Origin: Cyanoderma ruficeps
Lineage: Eukaryota; Chordata; Aves; Passeriformes; Timaliidae
DNA length: 64,000 nt
Direction: 5' to 3'
Assembly: GCA_008694505.1 (NCBI GenBank)
Contig: VZDJ01006028.1
Coordinates: 62,001 to 126,000 of the forward strand
Made by a program: the position numbers and the translations under genes. Positions 13,601 through 28,600 of this stretch are shown one piece after another. How positions within the stretch are numbered: position 1 is the first letter of the stretch; each line of letters starts with the position of its first letter. The notes below the pieces were generated by a model. It had not been told where the DNA came from. It worked only from the letters and a program-made list of their open reading frames with translations, and did no database searches.

Positions 13601-16600
13601 GGGAAGTTAGGCCAGTCTGACCTCCTCAAATTATACTGATCAAAGTGATGTACAGATTTTCAGAAATGCACACAATACACAGGCTTTCAAAGTGTTTGTT
13701 CTGGAACTGATATACAGCAGAGTCAATAACTCTCAAGAATTCCTCTGACTTCTTTAAGATAGAGTCTATATGTACTTGCTATTTTTATTCAGTGTTTATC
13801 ATTGTCACATGCTGCTATTTCACACACTCTTTCATCTACAATGGCCAGATAAATACCATCTGGTTATGCTAAAGCCTTCAGGCAGAATAATAAAGATGTA
13901 ATGTGTACATAATGCTCTTTCAGGTACAAGAATGATAACAGTTCCCACGTCCCGTGAGACTTGCCCCTTAACACCAGACAAAGCTGGATGTGAACACTTA
14001 GCACATTTATTCAGAAGGGGGAAAACTGTTCTCATCCTTTCTTCCCAAACTTATTTCTGCTTTTCACTTGATGACAGTGTAGTAAAACAGTATCAACAAA
14101 TTCAGCACAAGTTTCTCCTCCTTTTCCCTTCTAAATAACTCTTCCAGACTTCAGTACCTGAGATGTCCTTCAGCTGTGCCGCAGTGCCCATATGATTATT
14201 TGCATCTTATTCCAATGACTACAAATAAATACTGCCTAGCAGTGTGGTCCTTCCCAAGCAGGACCATGATGTTCTGTCATTAATGATCTGGACAAGCCAT
14301 CTTCAGGAGAGGGAGGGGGGAAACCTGTGGGAAATTGTTATTCTTTAGAATGGCTGCCATGTGCCAGATAAATTTCCACTGGAAACGTACAAAGATCCAA
14401 ACTTGTAATAAAGGGAATGAATAAATGGTAGGAAAAAAATTCCATCCATTGGTTACAACTAGACGTGATGCAACAGCAGAAACCAACATCCCTGTGTAAA
14501 CCTAATCTAATCTTAGTCATTGTCGAAGACTAATCAAATCTGATGTCTTCTAAAACAAACTTGCCACTGAAAAGTGCTAAAAAATATTAACATGCATAAG
14601 TAGTGACAAAAAGCTCAACACATTTGAAAGTATATACTACAATAATTTGCCTGCTCTAAAATGGCACCATGTTATATCAGGTATGTCAGGCATTCACTGT
14701 TCTTATAGTGAAATGTCTATTTTCCAGCTGCTAGTATACTATGCTGTGTTTTAATCCTATTGAGCAAGGCAGCACTACATTTAAGATTGCTGGACTTAAA
14801 AGAGCTGATGATGTCCCAGGTAAGTATGGGTTTTTCCTGAAATGGCACAAGCTCTTCTGAGGAACTGAAGTTTACAGAACTGAAAGCAAAATGCATTTCA
14901 AGAAACACTGTATCTGTGTGGAATTCACATTTCATTCACATGGGAAATGTTTCCCATAGTATGGGAAATAAAGTCCTCAAGTAAAGTTGTGTTTATCAGA
15001 AGTTTGTTTTCCATGCAATAAATTTCAATCAGTGTTGCTAGATTGAAAAAGACATGTCAACTTTATCTTTTAAAAATTACCAGGATTGCACTGCCATTTT
15101 ATTCCACTGAGAATGAAAACCAAAATTCTCAACCAGCACTGACACAAATATGAAATGTTCATATGAAATAAGATGTCCTTTTCATGTGTGCATAACTCAT
15201 TTTAGCACTGTGAAAGAGAAATAATGCTAAAAAATCTCAAATGCATAAGTATGCCTAATTCAAGTCTTGTTATATTCCTGACACATCAGTTGCTAGACTT
15301 CTGCAAAACAAATGGTGAAATGATCTTGATCTCTTAGAACAGAAATTGTTTGTCTGTCACTTTGTGTCTGGAGAGCCTAAAAGAATGACAACTATGTTCC
15401 ACACTGTAATTCAGAAAGTGTTCTTAATTTACATAATTTATATTATATGGAATACACGTGACTGCCACAATAGTGTGGAATGCGATGTTGATCTATCAGG
15501 GATATATCATTTATCTGCTCTGTAAAGGGTAACAGCTGGTTGGCTGCACTTCATTCTGGATTACTGCCTTATTTTTACCCCAAGGCTGAGCCAGTAATTA
15601 CCCCAGCCCTAACAGTAAGCCTGGCTGAAAGATATGCCTGGAGTGCTGCCATGGAGGCTCCAAAAGGCTGGATGTGGAGTGGCCACCCCAAAGCATCTGA
15701 TTCCTGCTTGACACCAACACAAAAAACAGCCAACAGGGAAATTCAGCTTGTTGGTTCCCCTTCCATAATTATATCATGCTTCATGCAAACCATAAGGTTC
15801 AATAGGTGAAGAGGTCTTGTAAGGAATTTGAGCATTTGCCATCTTATCATTAAGTAATGACATTTTAATAGTTTAATTAACCATTAGGCAGTGAGAAGTT
15901 CAGCATGAGAATGGCTCAAACTGCCTAGTAATTAAGTCATGAAACAAGACATGCTGCAGGGAAGGAGAAACAATCCTAATTGTTTTGAAGGGGTTTTTAG
16001 AAAGGGTTGGGTGATGGGACAAGAAGGAGGCTGCTCAGTCTCCAAAGGTACTGTAAAAGGGTCAGAAGCCATTTAAAAAAATAAAATAACTTTAAATTAA
16101 AAAAAGAATTTTTGACATAAAAAATGCCTATTAGGAACAAAATGTTCATAAAATAAAACCATCCTAAGATGTTACAGTACAATACAAGTGTTGAGTTAAT
16201 ATATACAGTGTTGACAGTTTTGTTTCTCACCCATCCAAAAGATTTTTCAACAGGGTGAAAACGCAAAAATAGACAATTCCAGAACTTCTAATCAACTAGC
16301 ACCTGGGAAGCAGTGCGTGTGACTCAAGGAGTTACACCTGCTAATGAAGTGACATGAAAACAGCTGCACTATAAACTATTTTTAGCAGCAGAAGGACGAA
16401 GTTCCAGTGACACTGGGTGAGCTGAGGAGCAGAGAGTTAGATCTAAGTTCCCTGCAGGTCCCTCAGTCGACACTGATCCCTTGCCCAAAACTTTGGAGAG
16501 CTTTGTGGGACTACCGTAGCTGGTTTTTTCCTCTTGGTATCAGTAGTGCAAAAGACTCAAAAATGCCACTTTGTGCCAACCAGCAGCAGACAGGCACAGA

Positions 16601-19600
16601 TACAGCTGGGTAACACAGGAACTACAAATGGAAGGAAAGATGGTATCGGGCACTGCAGTAAAAGTGCAGGCAAATTATTTACTTAAGAATAAATTATCAG
16701 TCCACCACCAAGCATAATAAACACCAAATCCTGAAGCTCTCTGTCTCTGAGTTTTCCCCAGCAGAAACTCCAGAACATGTTTTCTGGTTAGCTTACTCAA
16801 GGAATGTAAAACCAATCTATCTGATTTTCTGAAGGTCCTGTAGGTGGTTTAAGATACTAAGTCAAGTGAAGCCCACTTGCATAAAATGCTGTTGAGTGTT
16901 TGTAAGATTACTGGCTGTGTGCAGCAATTTGAAAAATTGTTAGTAAAATGCATTTTCCTTTTAAAATACGTGCACTTCAGCAATTAGATGTACATGTGTA
17001 CATGTACACACATGTAGCACAGCAGAGGAAGAGAGAGAATTTAAGATGATGCCAAATACCAGTGCTAGAAGAAACATGAAGGTGAATGGAATCTGCTGCC
17101 TATGGCTCCAAGTTCCCTTTGACTGCAAAGGGCACTTGTATTTAGGATTGGAATAGGGAAGCAGAGGGCAGGAGTGTCACAGGTAACTCCCGTAAAGCCC
17201 AGTGACTAGAACAATGCCTAGACTAGAACAGGGAGCTGTAGGATAGATGAAGTGCTGTGGAGATTATCTTCAAAGCATTCCAAAGCACCTGAAGTTGGTT
17301 CTGTGTACGAACAGGCATATGGCTACAGAATGTCTCATAGGCCTCAACTCACCTGTCATAGATGGTGCCAGTTTTCTTTGCCCTTTGTGGTCCACAGTAC
17401 CTTCATAAGCCACAGTCACATCATACACTGCATCCAGATAATCTTTCATTGTGTCAATGGCTACATGAGTTGCCTTCACCCGTGGGGTCAGCACATGCTT
17501 TAATATAGCAAGTCCTAGAAGAGAAAAAAATCCAAAAGAATTACAGTGTTTGAAAGTAAACTGGATTACATTCACAAAAGGAACATCATGCCAAGGAATG
17601 TCAGCATCTCCATTCAAAATCCAAGAGGTTCATTTTCAATCTCAATTCTCAGTTGAGAGAGTGTGCATGTGTACTCACTGTTTATGCTCTACTGAACACA
17701 TGTACAAGATGAAACAGAAATCCTAAAGGACATTAGCAATAGGAAGACTGCTCAGTAAGAGGGCCTTTTTTATAACCTCTCACTAGAAGCAGTGATGGTT
17801 TTAACGTGGCTCATGAGTGATGAAACAGCACTTCTTTTACTGTTTATGTGTATCCAACTGAGGCTAAAAAAAGATCAAATTATCTAAGAAATACTAAATA
17901 CACATAGCATCACCTCCTGAAATTCTGTTTCAGAAACAGATTTGACAGATAATCACAGAGAATTTTAAGCTCACCTAATGCTCATCCAGCATTTTATTTC
18001 CCAAGGACAAACCAATTTAGTGAGGATACTGAATCCTAACCTACTCACTATCCCAGCAGAAAACTTAGCAGCAACGGGGGAAAATACGGCACCGAGAACC
18101 AAAACCAAGAAGGCAATCTTCCCTGCAAACAACTTGTTACAATTGACTTGGCTACTGACAAACTCACAGTGACAGAAATCAACATTCGTCTTTAACTTTT
18201 CCAGGCCAAGCCACAGAGATTGGTATGGCATGGACACAAGAACATCAGGTTTGACATCACTCCACACATCTTAACAACAGTATTTCCTATCCATGTTTAC
18301 TTCAGTTGACCACTTCCACTTAGAGCATACTTAAGAACATAAAAACACACTGGGCTCAGAAGAATAAACCTGGTTCTCTTTCTAGAATTTTAATATACAA
18401 TGACCTTCAAAATTAAAATAAGCAAACAAATAACCCCAAAACCTTTTCTTGACCTGAACACAGGTCTTCTGCATTTACTTGAAAGGGGAAAAAAAAGCAT
18501 GCTATGTAAAATTTTTCACTATTTTTCTATGTGTATCTTTCTCACAGAGAAGTATCGCAATAAAATTGTGGTTTTTTCATTTCTAGCCTATTTTTCATTG
18601 GCTTACTCTTTAATCCATTTTTAAAGGACCATCCATTAGTGAATCCACTGGTTCCTGGTGGGTGAGCAGGAAATTTTTCTAAACCAATGTGTTGTGGTAT
18701 TGCTTTTGATACCTTTCTGCTTGTAAAATCAATTCAAAAGATTATATGTTATGTCCTGATTTTGTACTGAACTCCCTTGCTGGGTAAAACATACTTCGAT
18801 CTAAAATTATGAAAATATCTAGTAAACACTGTAAGATAATGCTAGTTTCTACACCACTCCAACATTCTTAAGACTTGAGAATTTCAATATAAATCGTTAT
18901 CTTGATTTTTTAATATTTGCTAAGAATCTCCTTGTCTGAATGCAAAGATGAAAGGCTGTTTATCAGCACTCCTTCTGAAGTGATTGTTTCATGCCTTACC
19001 GGCAATAGTGATAACTGTCTATGCAAAATGTTATATGGATCATGTAAATATTTTGAAGCATAACATAGTGGTAGTGTTTTCTTAGCTTGTGAACTGTTAC
19101 ATCAAACAGCTAATTATGTTATGTTTCAAAATGTTTACTCTGTAAATGAAGCACTGAATATTCTTGTGCTGTGTCAGCAATGATATTAGTGTGGACATGA
19201 CACTCAACACAACTCTTGCTGAGCCAAATTCCCAGACATATTCTAAAAACACTGTCAATTCCTTTCCTGCCCAACTCATCTTCCCCTTCACTAGACTATT
19301 ACTGTGAGGAAGAAAAAAAGGAAAATTGAGTGAGAATAAAATCATCCAGACAAATTATTAAGTTAGGTATCTCTGACTATTAACTGCTGATTTTTTTTAA
19401 TCCATGGCCAGTTCTGGTAATGACAATGGTCAGTGACTATCTGTGAAGCCAGTCCTATTTCACATGCTGTCAGTGAACTCTTAAGAGTTTAAGTACAATA
19501 TGAGTATGTATCTAAATCAATAAAGTCCATAATCCATTATTCAGAAACACTACAGTGCATGATAAACATGCACCAACACCACTTCAGCACATCCTCTTAA

Positions 19601-22600
19601 AGAATCTGTTTTATAAAAACATTACCACATATTCTTGCAATTACTTATGATCTTTGCTAAAATCAACATAACAGAATTTAAATCCAAGTAGTTACAGTAT
19701 AGTTACCTTGGCAAGCTGCCTGCATCCAATTCACAAAACACACTGTGCTTAAACTGTTTTTAATGTTGTGCAATACAGTTAGGACCCTCTGTCAAAGTAT
19801 TTAAGGTCATGAGATTTTATTTTCAATGCCAAAGAAAATGAACTAGATACTACTAATATTGTAATGTTCTACCTTAAAAAGCCATAACTTTGCTCTTCTA
19901 ACTTTTGAATGGTAGATATTAAAAAAAAAAGGAAAAAGCTGAAGAAATATGATGAGCAATGATACTTCCAGTATCACCCATTTAATACATTACTGTAAGA
20001 TGCAGAATTACTTCAGAAAGCCTGCAAGAAAACTGAATGAAATAAAATAATTACTTTGATAAGTACAAAATTCCAAATCCTTGACATCTATAGAACTGAA
20101 TTTTTCATCTAAACACAAAATAACAAAGAGACACTAAACAAAACACCATTTATCTAACTTCATCAGGGTGAAGTAATATATAAGAGCAGCTAAGTACAAC
20201 TCTCTGTAGAAGATTGCCATCCTCCTCCCTTCATCCAGGCCAAAAACTCACAGAGCTGTTCAGTACAGGCAGGCCATCCACATTTACAGAGTTGGACTTT
20301 GTTAGTTATATTTCTACCCCTGATGCATACACACCACATTTTAAAAAGAAAACAGTAAAAATTCTCAGCTCTAATTTAAGAATACTCTATGTGTATTACA
20401 GTAGCACTACCACATTTCATCAACAAAAGTTAATTGCTCACTGAAAGTGGATGTCAGAATTAGTTGGAGGTCTCCACCTCTCTCCCCTCCCCATGAAACC
20501 ATGTACTTGAAACTCAACTTTCAAGTACACAAAAACTGAAACCAGGGTGAAAACCAATGAATTGATTTCAAGACCAATTCAATCTTTCCTTTTTCATGTG
20601 AATGTTTGTGAAGATAACAGACAGAAAGGTCTGCAGTTACGTGCAGTGTCTGTCCCAAGTACTCACCCAACTCTTGAGTTCCCACCAGCTTTCTGGAATG
20701 CCTCCAGTGATTCAAAGCTTTACATATTGAAACCAGAGTCCATAGCTAGACTTAAAAAATAACAAATGGTGAAAAAGCTCATCCATTTGTATGCCAGTAT
20801 TCCACCAACTTACAGAAACAGGACTCAGCTGCATGCACTAATAAAAAGTGTTTTTCTGTTACCATGAACTAAAGTATACAGGAAATGCAATTAATCTCCT
20901 CAAGAGTATGAGCAGCTCACAGCAAGACATGGGGGACACCACACATTGGTACACTTTCTTCCATCATGGATATTTACAGAAATACAGTATAGCTTTTTGT
21001 TTTCCTAACTACATTTCCTAAGGATACCTTTTAATAACACAGACCCTTACTTCATTCTAGTGATTGGTCTCAAATGCTACTCAAGGTCCATAACCCACTC
21101 TTTTTAAAAGATTATATTCTTTGTCTACATCTCACTGAGCACTGTTAGACCAAGCCTGCTTTCATGAAAGTGTAGAATAAATACCACCAAAACCTGTTTT
21201 CTTTAGAGACAATTCAAAATTACTTTTATGGATATTGAATACTTTAAATTACTTTAGAATACAATCGAAAACTGATGCCAAGATCTAGAAGGGAAACATT
21301 TTCAATTAGCTCCATTGAAACACCTTTTTTTACACATGACCTGTAGAACAATTTTGAGATAAGCATATCCTGCATACACAAACATCTTAGCAGAAAGCAT
21401 ATTTGTCAAGATAAACTTAGCATTAAAAAATATTTACATTAGCAACTTTTCTGTATAAAACCAAAGAAGATAATAAACGCATACCTTAAATGTTTGCTTG
21501 ATGAAATGACCTTTGTTAGAAATCAAACATTAATACCAAATTCCCAAAACTCTTTTCACCAGGGAAGATTGTTTTGTCTTCATTCAGCAAGAACAAGCCA
21601 AGTTAAATATAAGAAGTTTCTCATCCCTTCAACTTTGACTTTTTAGAGTTAGTAATATTAGGAGGAGGAGGGTTTCGGATTATTTCTATTTATTTTCAAA
21701 TTCTTAAAATGCCATTTGATAACATTTTGATAAAATTCATATTCTACCAAACGAAAGAAATTTGTGGTGTTTGGGGTATCCTGCACAGGGCCACAATTCA
21801 GCCCAAATGATCCTGATGGGTTCGTTCCAACACAGCATATTCTATGATTCTATGACTGACTACTACAAAATGATAAGAAATCTACACACAGATATTTTGG
21901 CTACATATAAATGAAACAAATTTTATACCAGAAGCTGGCACAAAAAATAACCATCATGTATTTTGCAGGGTATATAGTCATTTTTCTCCATAGTCCAATA
22001 CCACTAAAAAGACCCAGACTTAAAAGATTTATAGTCTGAATTAAACAGATTCAATAAAAATTTCCACTTCTATTATTATGACAAGCTTATTTAAATTCCT
22101 ATGAAAATAAGAGTGACACCTACATACTAAGACTGGACTCAGCAACTCAAGCTCACTGACTAGTGGGGAAGAAGCCCTGCACTTCTAAGCTGCCTAAACC
22201 CACGGAACAAAGCCTGAAAGGTATCACCAATATGTAAACTGACTGAATGACTGCATCAGACTTTGAAGACAGGAACCATGTTGGCAGACTAATTCCACAC
22301 AATGGAAAACAAAAGCAAACTTGACTAGTGACTATATACTTAAATACCGGAAACTGGAATGCAAAACCTCAGAAGACAAGGGGCAAAACCCATGCCATCA
22401 TATTCTTAGGTCTTCAAGAGAGCAGAGGAAGAAATATTTGATTATGGAAATGTTGCAAGATGTACCATTAGAAACACAGGAGTCACTAACCATACTGAAA
22501 CATGGAGGGAGAGCCCATCCTGGTAACAATTGCTGGAGTCATCTCACCCAGGGACCTACTCTGTGCCAGGAGAGGCTATCAAGGCATATCAGGCTGAAAT

Positions 22601-25600
22601 CCAGGTACACGGCACACAGGCCCCTTAGCTTGGAATCCTCCATCAGATATGAGAAAACCTAACACACATTTACATCTGATATTCTGGCAATATGTGGCTT
22701 ATGTAACTTGTTGTAGCTGCAAAATTCCAGAAATATTGTTATTTTGGCCAAAAAATATAAATACTGCATTAATTTTCTTAACTCCACAAAATTTCACTTG
22801 TTCTATGATTAACTCCTGCATTAGTCCTACTACAAATAACCAAACAGCTTTGTTTTAGAGATGTCATTTTTGCTTTCATTTTTAAATGTCAACAAGTTTC
22901 TTTCCCAATACAATCAATCAAACATATTTTGAGTTTATCTTCTATCCCAGGTAAGAAGTTGATCTGAGGGGAATCTTCTGCCACTCATAAAAGGCGAGAG
23001 TAAGCCTTCAGTTTTTGGAGGTACTAGCATTGCCCTTAGATGACAACATTCTCAGTTCATCACCACAAAATGAGTATTCCTGGGAGTAACCAACTTTCTG
23101 TTGCTAATTCTCACTGAATACAATTCAGTGGACAGAACTTACAACAGACCCACCCTATGTGTTTGACTTGCTTGTTTCATAAAGATGGAAACCATCTGTT
23201 CTCACTAGAAATCAAGATTCTGTGTAGAACCCAAGCCCTATGGCAAAACAAATTGTAATGCAAATTATTACTGGTATTTTTAAACGTTTCCTCTCTTTCA
23301 AGGGCTACCTCAAGCTTAATTTTTTTTGCTGCTTGATATCTTTCCATCCTATTCATAGACAGTTAAGATTTATTCAAATATTCATATCAGTGAGTGAAGA
23401 CGTAATAGTTGAAATCAGCAATGTCACAGTACTTCTTTGTATATCAATATCAGCTTTTAAAAAATTCATTTTAAATTTCTTTTTGTTGAACTGGTCCTAT
23501 GACCAACTGTAAAGAGCCAGTAACTATGCAAAACTTAGATGGAACATAAAGATATGAGATGCAGCTTATCAACTGGTCCCACTAAGAGCAGGTAATTAAG
23601 TTCAGCCCAAGAACTCTGCCTAAACCAATTAATCTTCTCTAGAAGAGCATGCAGCTCACAAAGAGTAAAAGTAAAATCCCACAAACCTTTTTATACTTTG
23701 TCTCTGCAAAACTACTAAAACATATACACACACTAATGTCAAAACCAGTATTTCAGACAGCATCATGAACATTGAGTTACGCTTGTGCTCTAGGAATAGC
23801 TTTGTTACCTTTGGGAGTAATAGCTCTGGTTCTAACATGGGTTTCTAGTTTAGTTCTTCTTAATTAAACCACTTTCCCCAATATTACACTTGCAGTATTT
23901 TCTCAACATAAAATTGAGCAAAAATGTAGGGGGAAAAAATCATTTCAAGGTAAAAAACAAACAAATTCCCCTACATGTTTGTAAGGCTCATGCTGAAGCA
24001 CTGTGCTCTGTAACAAATACACTAAGAGGACAAGACCAAATTATTAGACTTCATTATATCCCCAAAAAGAATGAAGTGCGGTTTTGTTTAAACTGTAGGT
24101 TACAGCATGCCCTCCTCATTCCTCTGGCTGCCAGAACTACTGTGTATTACTACTCTTCCTAAAACTGTAGGAAGTAAGAAGTCTCCCTGACCTTCCGGAC
24201 AAGCAAGATGTGTTTTTGATGGAGCTCAGCAGTGTCCCTCCCATGGCAGTGCCCCCAGGGAGCACAGCCATGGCTCAGGCTGCCCGTGGCCGTGGCAGGC
24301 CTGTGGCTGTGGCTCCCACGCTGCAGCCCCAGCACCCAGCCGGCACAGCAGGGACACTGGGACGGCTGAGGACAAGCCACAAGCCAGGGCCAGCAGCACT
24401 GCAAGCAGCAGGGTGGGACCCTGGGGAGCTGTAATCGCATCCTGCCAGCAGCCATGTGGAGCTCCCCATCGCCAGAGCTCCCAGCGTACTGGGATGTGCC
24501 CTGGACTGGTACGTGCTCGAGGCTCAGCCTTCAGAACAGTCTGCTTCTGCTCTCAGCATCGGCCCCTGCTTCTCCACACACTTGCATGAGGGATACTCCA
24601 GTTTCCATGAGTATCTCTTTCTGTGTGGACATGCAGGGGGAACAGGACCCCACATAAAAAGTGGGGCAGAGGCCAACAACCGAAGAATTTAGCAGTGGGG
24701 AGAAGGAGATCAAGAGGATTCTGCAACAGAATTGGAGATGCTTTTTGTTTAATAATTATTTGTCATGAAAGTTTTTAAAAGGAGTAATCATTGCAAAATA
24801 AAAACAGAGCAGTACAGGAGAGAAAAACAGTAGAAGAAACAGGTGCACTGAAAGCAGAAAAACAGTGTTTTACTGCTTTACAGACGGCAGAGACATAATT
24901 AAAAGATGAAATAAAATAATAGTAAGATAATGAGAGCTTTTTCCCTGAAAAAGAAGGTGAGGAAAAAAAAATCCTATTAAACAGTCCCCCCCCTCTGAAC
25001 TCCCAAAGAATCACCAACCTAAATGAAACATTTGACTTTCATTTCCGACAGGAAACTGAAGCGATGAACAAATATGTTATGACTTCAGCTCTCCTGCTCA
25101 TACACGCAAACAAATTCCATTCTTCCTAAGGAGAAGAAAAGCATATATCCTTTTGGACAAGAGTTAACAATACTTAATAGGTTGATTATATCAACAGACT
25201 GATCCACAGACTTGTGAATTCATTTCAGTGTGTCACCGAGATGGATTTACCAGACCTATTTGTTATTCTTTGTTTATGTTTAGAGTGAATTATTTCACTT
25301 TTGGTCAACAGGAAAAAACAAAATCAGGAAACATGTTCACTGAACTGTTGGATTTAAAGTTTACGTGCATATGATATGAGAAAATACGAAAGTCTTGGGA
25401 ATCTTGGATTTTTTGCAGGCCCTTCCAAAGATGAAGTAATTCCATCTGTGGTTATAGAAACAATCCCACAGTGCAACAATGAAAGCAACTCCAGAATGAA
25501 AGTCAACCAAGGAACAGTGTGATTGGAAGGTGAGAGAGGAACAAAACCAAAATGCCATAGGAGTATTAACACTAATTAGAAGTGAAATGATGGAAGACTT

Positions 25601-28600
25601 TAAGGCACAATAAGCTCTGTGCAAAACACTCTTTATATTGACTAACAACTGTAATTGGAGCTGCAATATCAACTCAGATGGACAGGTGCCCTGATTCAGT
25701 GTAGGTAATTCTTACAACCTTAAGGAGCAAGAAAATAAGTAATACACAGCTATAGGTAGAAACTACAGCGAGGCTTCTGGAGTACTGTTACTATTGTACA
25801 TTGTGAAATGCATGAAATGTCTGTATATGAACTACTATAATCTTACTCTGTAAGAGAAACAGTAGTTTATACTATTCTAAACCTTTAAATACCAATCACG
25901 CAGGTTTAGAAGTCCAGTTAAGGTGAGATGACCTTCATGCTATATAACAATTTTATATAATTTATGTTAGCACCATAACAAAAGAATTCTTTAAAAAAAT
26001 TTTTTGCCTACCTTCTTTTTCAGCAAATGATTGACTATCCGCAATGACTTTCGGTATTTCTGGATTGTAACGAGTCCCCTCTGGAAAAATCACTAAATAC
26101 ATCTATGGAATTAAAAAAGAAACAAAACAGACAAATTCTTATAATGAATGTAAACTGACTGCTTTTACAGAAATTATCAACATTGGATAGGCCCATATTG
26201 TATTTAGCTCACACCATTGACTACTGTAAGAATCAAAAGAAAATCAGAATACTTGAGCTAAAATTTCTTAGCTCTAAGAAACTTACTGTTCGAGGTTCAA
26301 AATAATTTCCTTTGAAAATACACCATAGAAAATACTCCATGTGATTTAGGAAGGGAGATAGCATGTGTCAACAAAAGTCAGCAAGCCAGGAGCAGGTGAT
26401 ATTAACGAGAGTATCGGTTTTAAGAGATTTTGAAAAGACAGACAAATACATCACAAAGTGACCAATTTTTTTTAATAGTGATCTGGCCTCTAGTCTTTCC
26501 TTATACTGATATTTACAGTAATTCATTATTAGAAATACTATTAATTGAAATTACGATAACATCATATATGCCTTTATGTCTCTCACTGAATTGGATATTA
26601 AATATATTAGGAATTTGAATTCATAGTTTAGCGTAATTTGAACTTTAAAGTCACATTCCTTTAAGCATGCGTGTCTGCAAGGTTAGATTTCCAAAGTAAA
26701 TTCATTTGCTTGCCTGTTCATTATCAAACTATGGGTTCTCAAATCACTACACAGGTAAAGGTTGTCTAAGTATCTATATATCTGACTGTAAAATTGTGTA
26801 CCCAAATAGGAGCAGTCAAATTTGACAATTTTACATTTTCTTTTGAAACAGAATAGAGGGGTTTCAGGTTTTGTGTGTGTGTGTGTGTTTGTCTTGCATA
26901 ATCTCCTACAAACAAAGCTGATCAAAGCTACAAAACATCACTTAAACAGTGAAAAATTCATATTGGAGGCCCATCTGCAGAAGCAACTATGGCCACAAAA
27001 GATAACTGCTATGGAGTTGAACATGACACATTCATAGGAAAATGCCTACTGTAAATACTTAATTTATTAACTTTGCAGAAAGCAGTCTCAAGAAACATTT
27101 GAAAGAAAACAAGATAATGGATTTACAAAACTGTCCAAGGAATATTATCAGTGATTAGATAGAGACTTTGATAATTGGGAGTGCATATCACATAAAGATG
27201 CAAAGTTAAATTAAAACTCAAAAAGAGACACACAGGAATGCAACTTTGTGCTTCTGGCCCACAAAACATCAGAGTGCACTGGTATTTGCACTTAATGATT
27301 GCAGAACAGCTACAGAAAGGGCTGAATGCCAAAAGACAGGCCCCAGCAAATGACCTTTCCAGAATCACCCCACAGTGAGGAAGGTTGAAAGATGCACTAA
27401 AATGCAGAGGTGGGAAGAAATCTAGGAAATGTGCCAACCGGAGAAGCCAGCTGGACATCAAGAAAAAGGAGAACTGAGTACATAGCCTAGAACCTGACGG
27501 GGGAAAAAAAAGAAAAAACATTAAAGATAGCAAAACCAGTGTCAGTAAAGTAAAGAGAGCTAGGGTAAAGACTGTACTTGTCACAGTATGTTTGGGGGAA
27601 TCTTGCAGACTGCAGAGGCAGGTAAAGTCCAAGAATGTTCAAGGACCAACAGATGTCCAAGATGCATATAAGTTTGGTGGTGAGGGAACGAAAGAAAATG
27701 CATTTAAGAGTCAAGGTGTTTAATCTTTTATATATAACAGTAGCATAAGTACAGGGACAGATGTAGTCCACAGTCCCCCCTGTCATTTATACATTTCATC
27801 CATGAAGTATAATGTTGAAATACCTAAGTGACTAAGTAAAACTTTTGGTAGCTGGAAAGGACATAATATTCAAATTCAGATGCAATTTTTTTTTCTTTTC
27901 ATAAATGTGATTATGTTCAAATCTTGTAATTTGGATGCTTAAAATGGTACTTCAAGTTGAGGTGCTCCAGTTCCAACCATGCTCCAGTTCCACCCCTCCA
28001 TCCCCATTAAAGACTGCATTGCTCAGCTCTAGAGGGCAATACAGTGACTGTAACAGGACACAGAGCAAAGGAAGTGAAGCACACGGGACAGAAACACCAT
28101 TCTGGGTACATAGCTCAGCACTTACAAGCAGACAATATTGTTATTGCCTTCAAAGCAGATAATCACCCCCAAAAGCTGATTACAAAACAGGGAACACTAT
28201 CTACTTACTCCAGTCCTATGTGTGTAATACAAACCAAGGACTGAAATTATATTTTACTTATTCTAGTAAACCTCTAAAACACAAGCAGACAAACAGGTTT
28301 TATTTGTTTGTTTTCTCTGAGTTGAAAGTATAAGACAGAGAAGTAGCCTTTGCTTTAAATATAGAATGTAATAACCTACTATATAGCTCATTAGGACTGT
28401 TTTAACAGTAAGATTCATGAATGTAAATAGATGATCTACTTATACTCACATACAGTCCTGCACAAAACAAAGATATCCTGCCAGTACAGTTCAGCCTACC
28501 CGCACCACCTGTATGACTGGCTTTTCTCCCACCACACGCAGCAGAAGTTAAATCCTTAAGCACTATTTCCAAAGACTGTAAGAAGTACAAATCTCTAAGA

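Larger units (their letters stand above)
3434..17352 (-). other. AGPAT5 intron 6
   Basis: A 13.9-kb phase 1 intron. It contains a C-rich tract (about 4026), two CR1 copies on the plus strand (about 8950-9240 and 9900-10990), a long poly-A run (11565-11601), a CR1 3' tail on the minus strand (about 12932-13010) and a 16-bp palindrome (16995-17010). The rest of the open frames are short and match nothing I recognise. Confidence 0.85.
17515..26011 (-). other. AGPAT5 intron 5
   Basis: An 8.5-kb phase 1 intron. It holds a short CR1 tail (about 21763-21855) and a CpG-rich patch (about 24180-24520) that stands out from the AT-rich surroundings. Nothing else was recognised. Confidence 0.85.
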
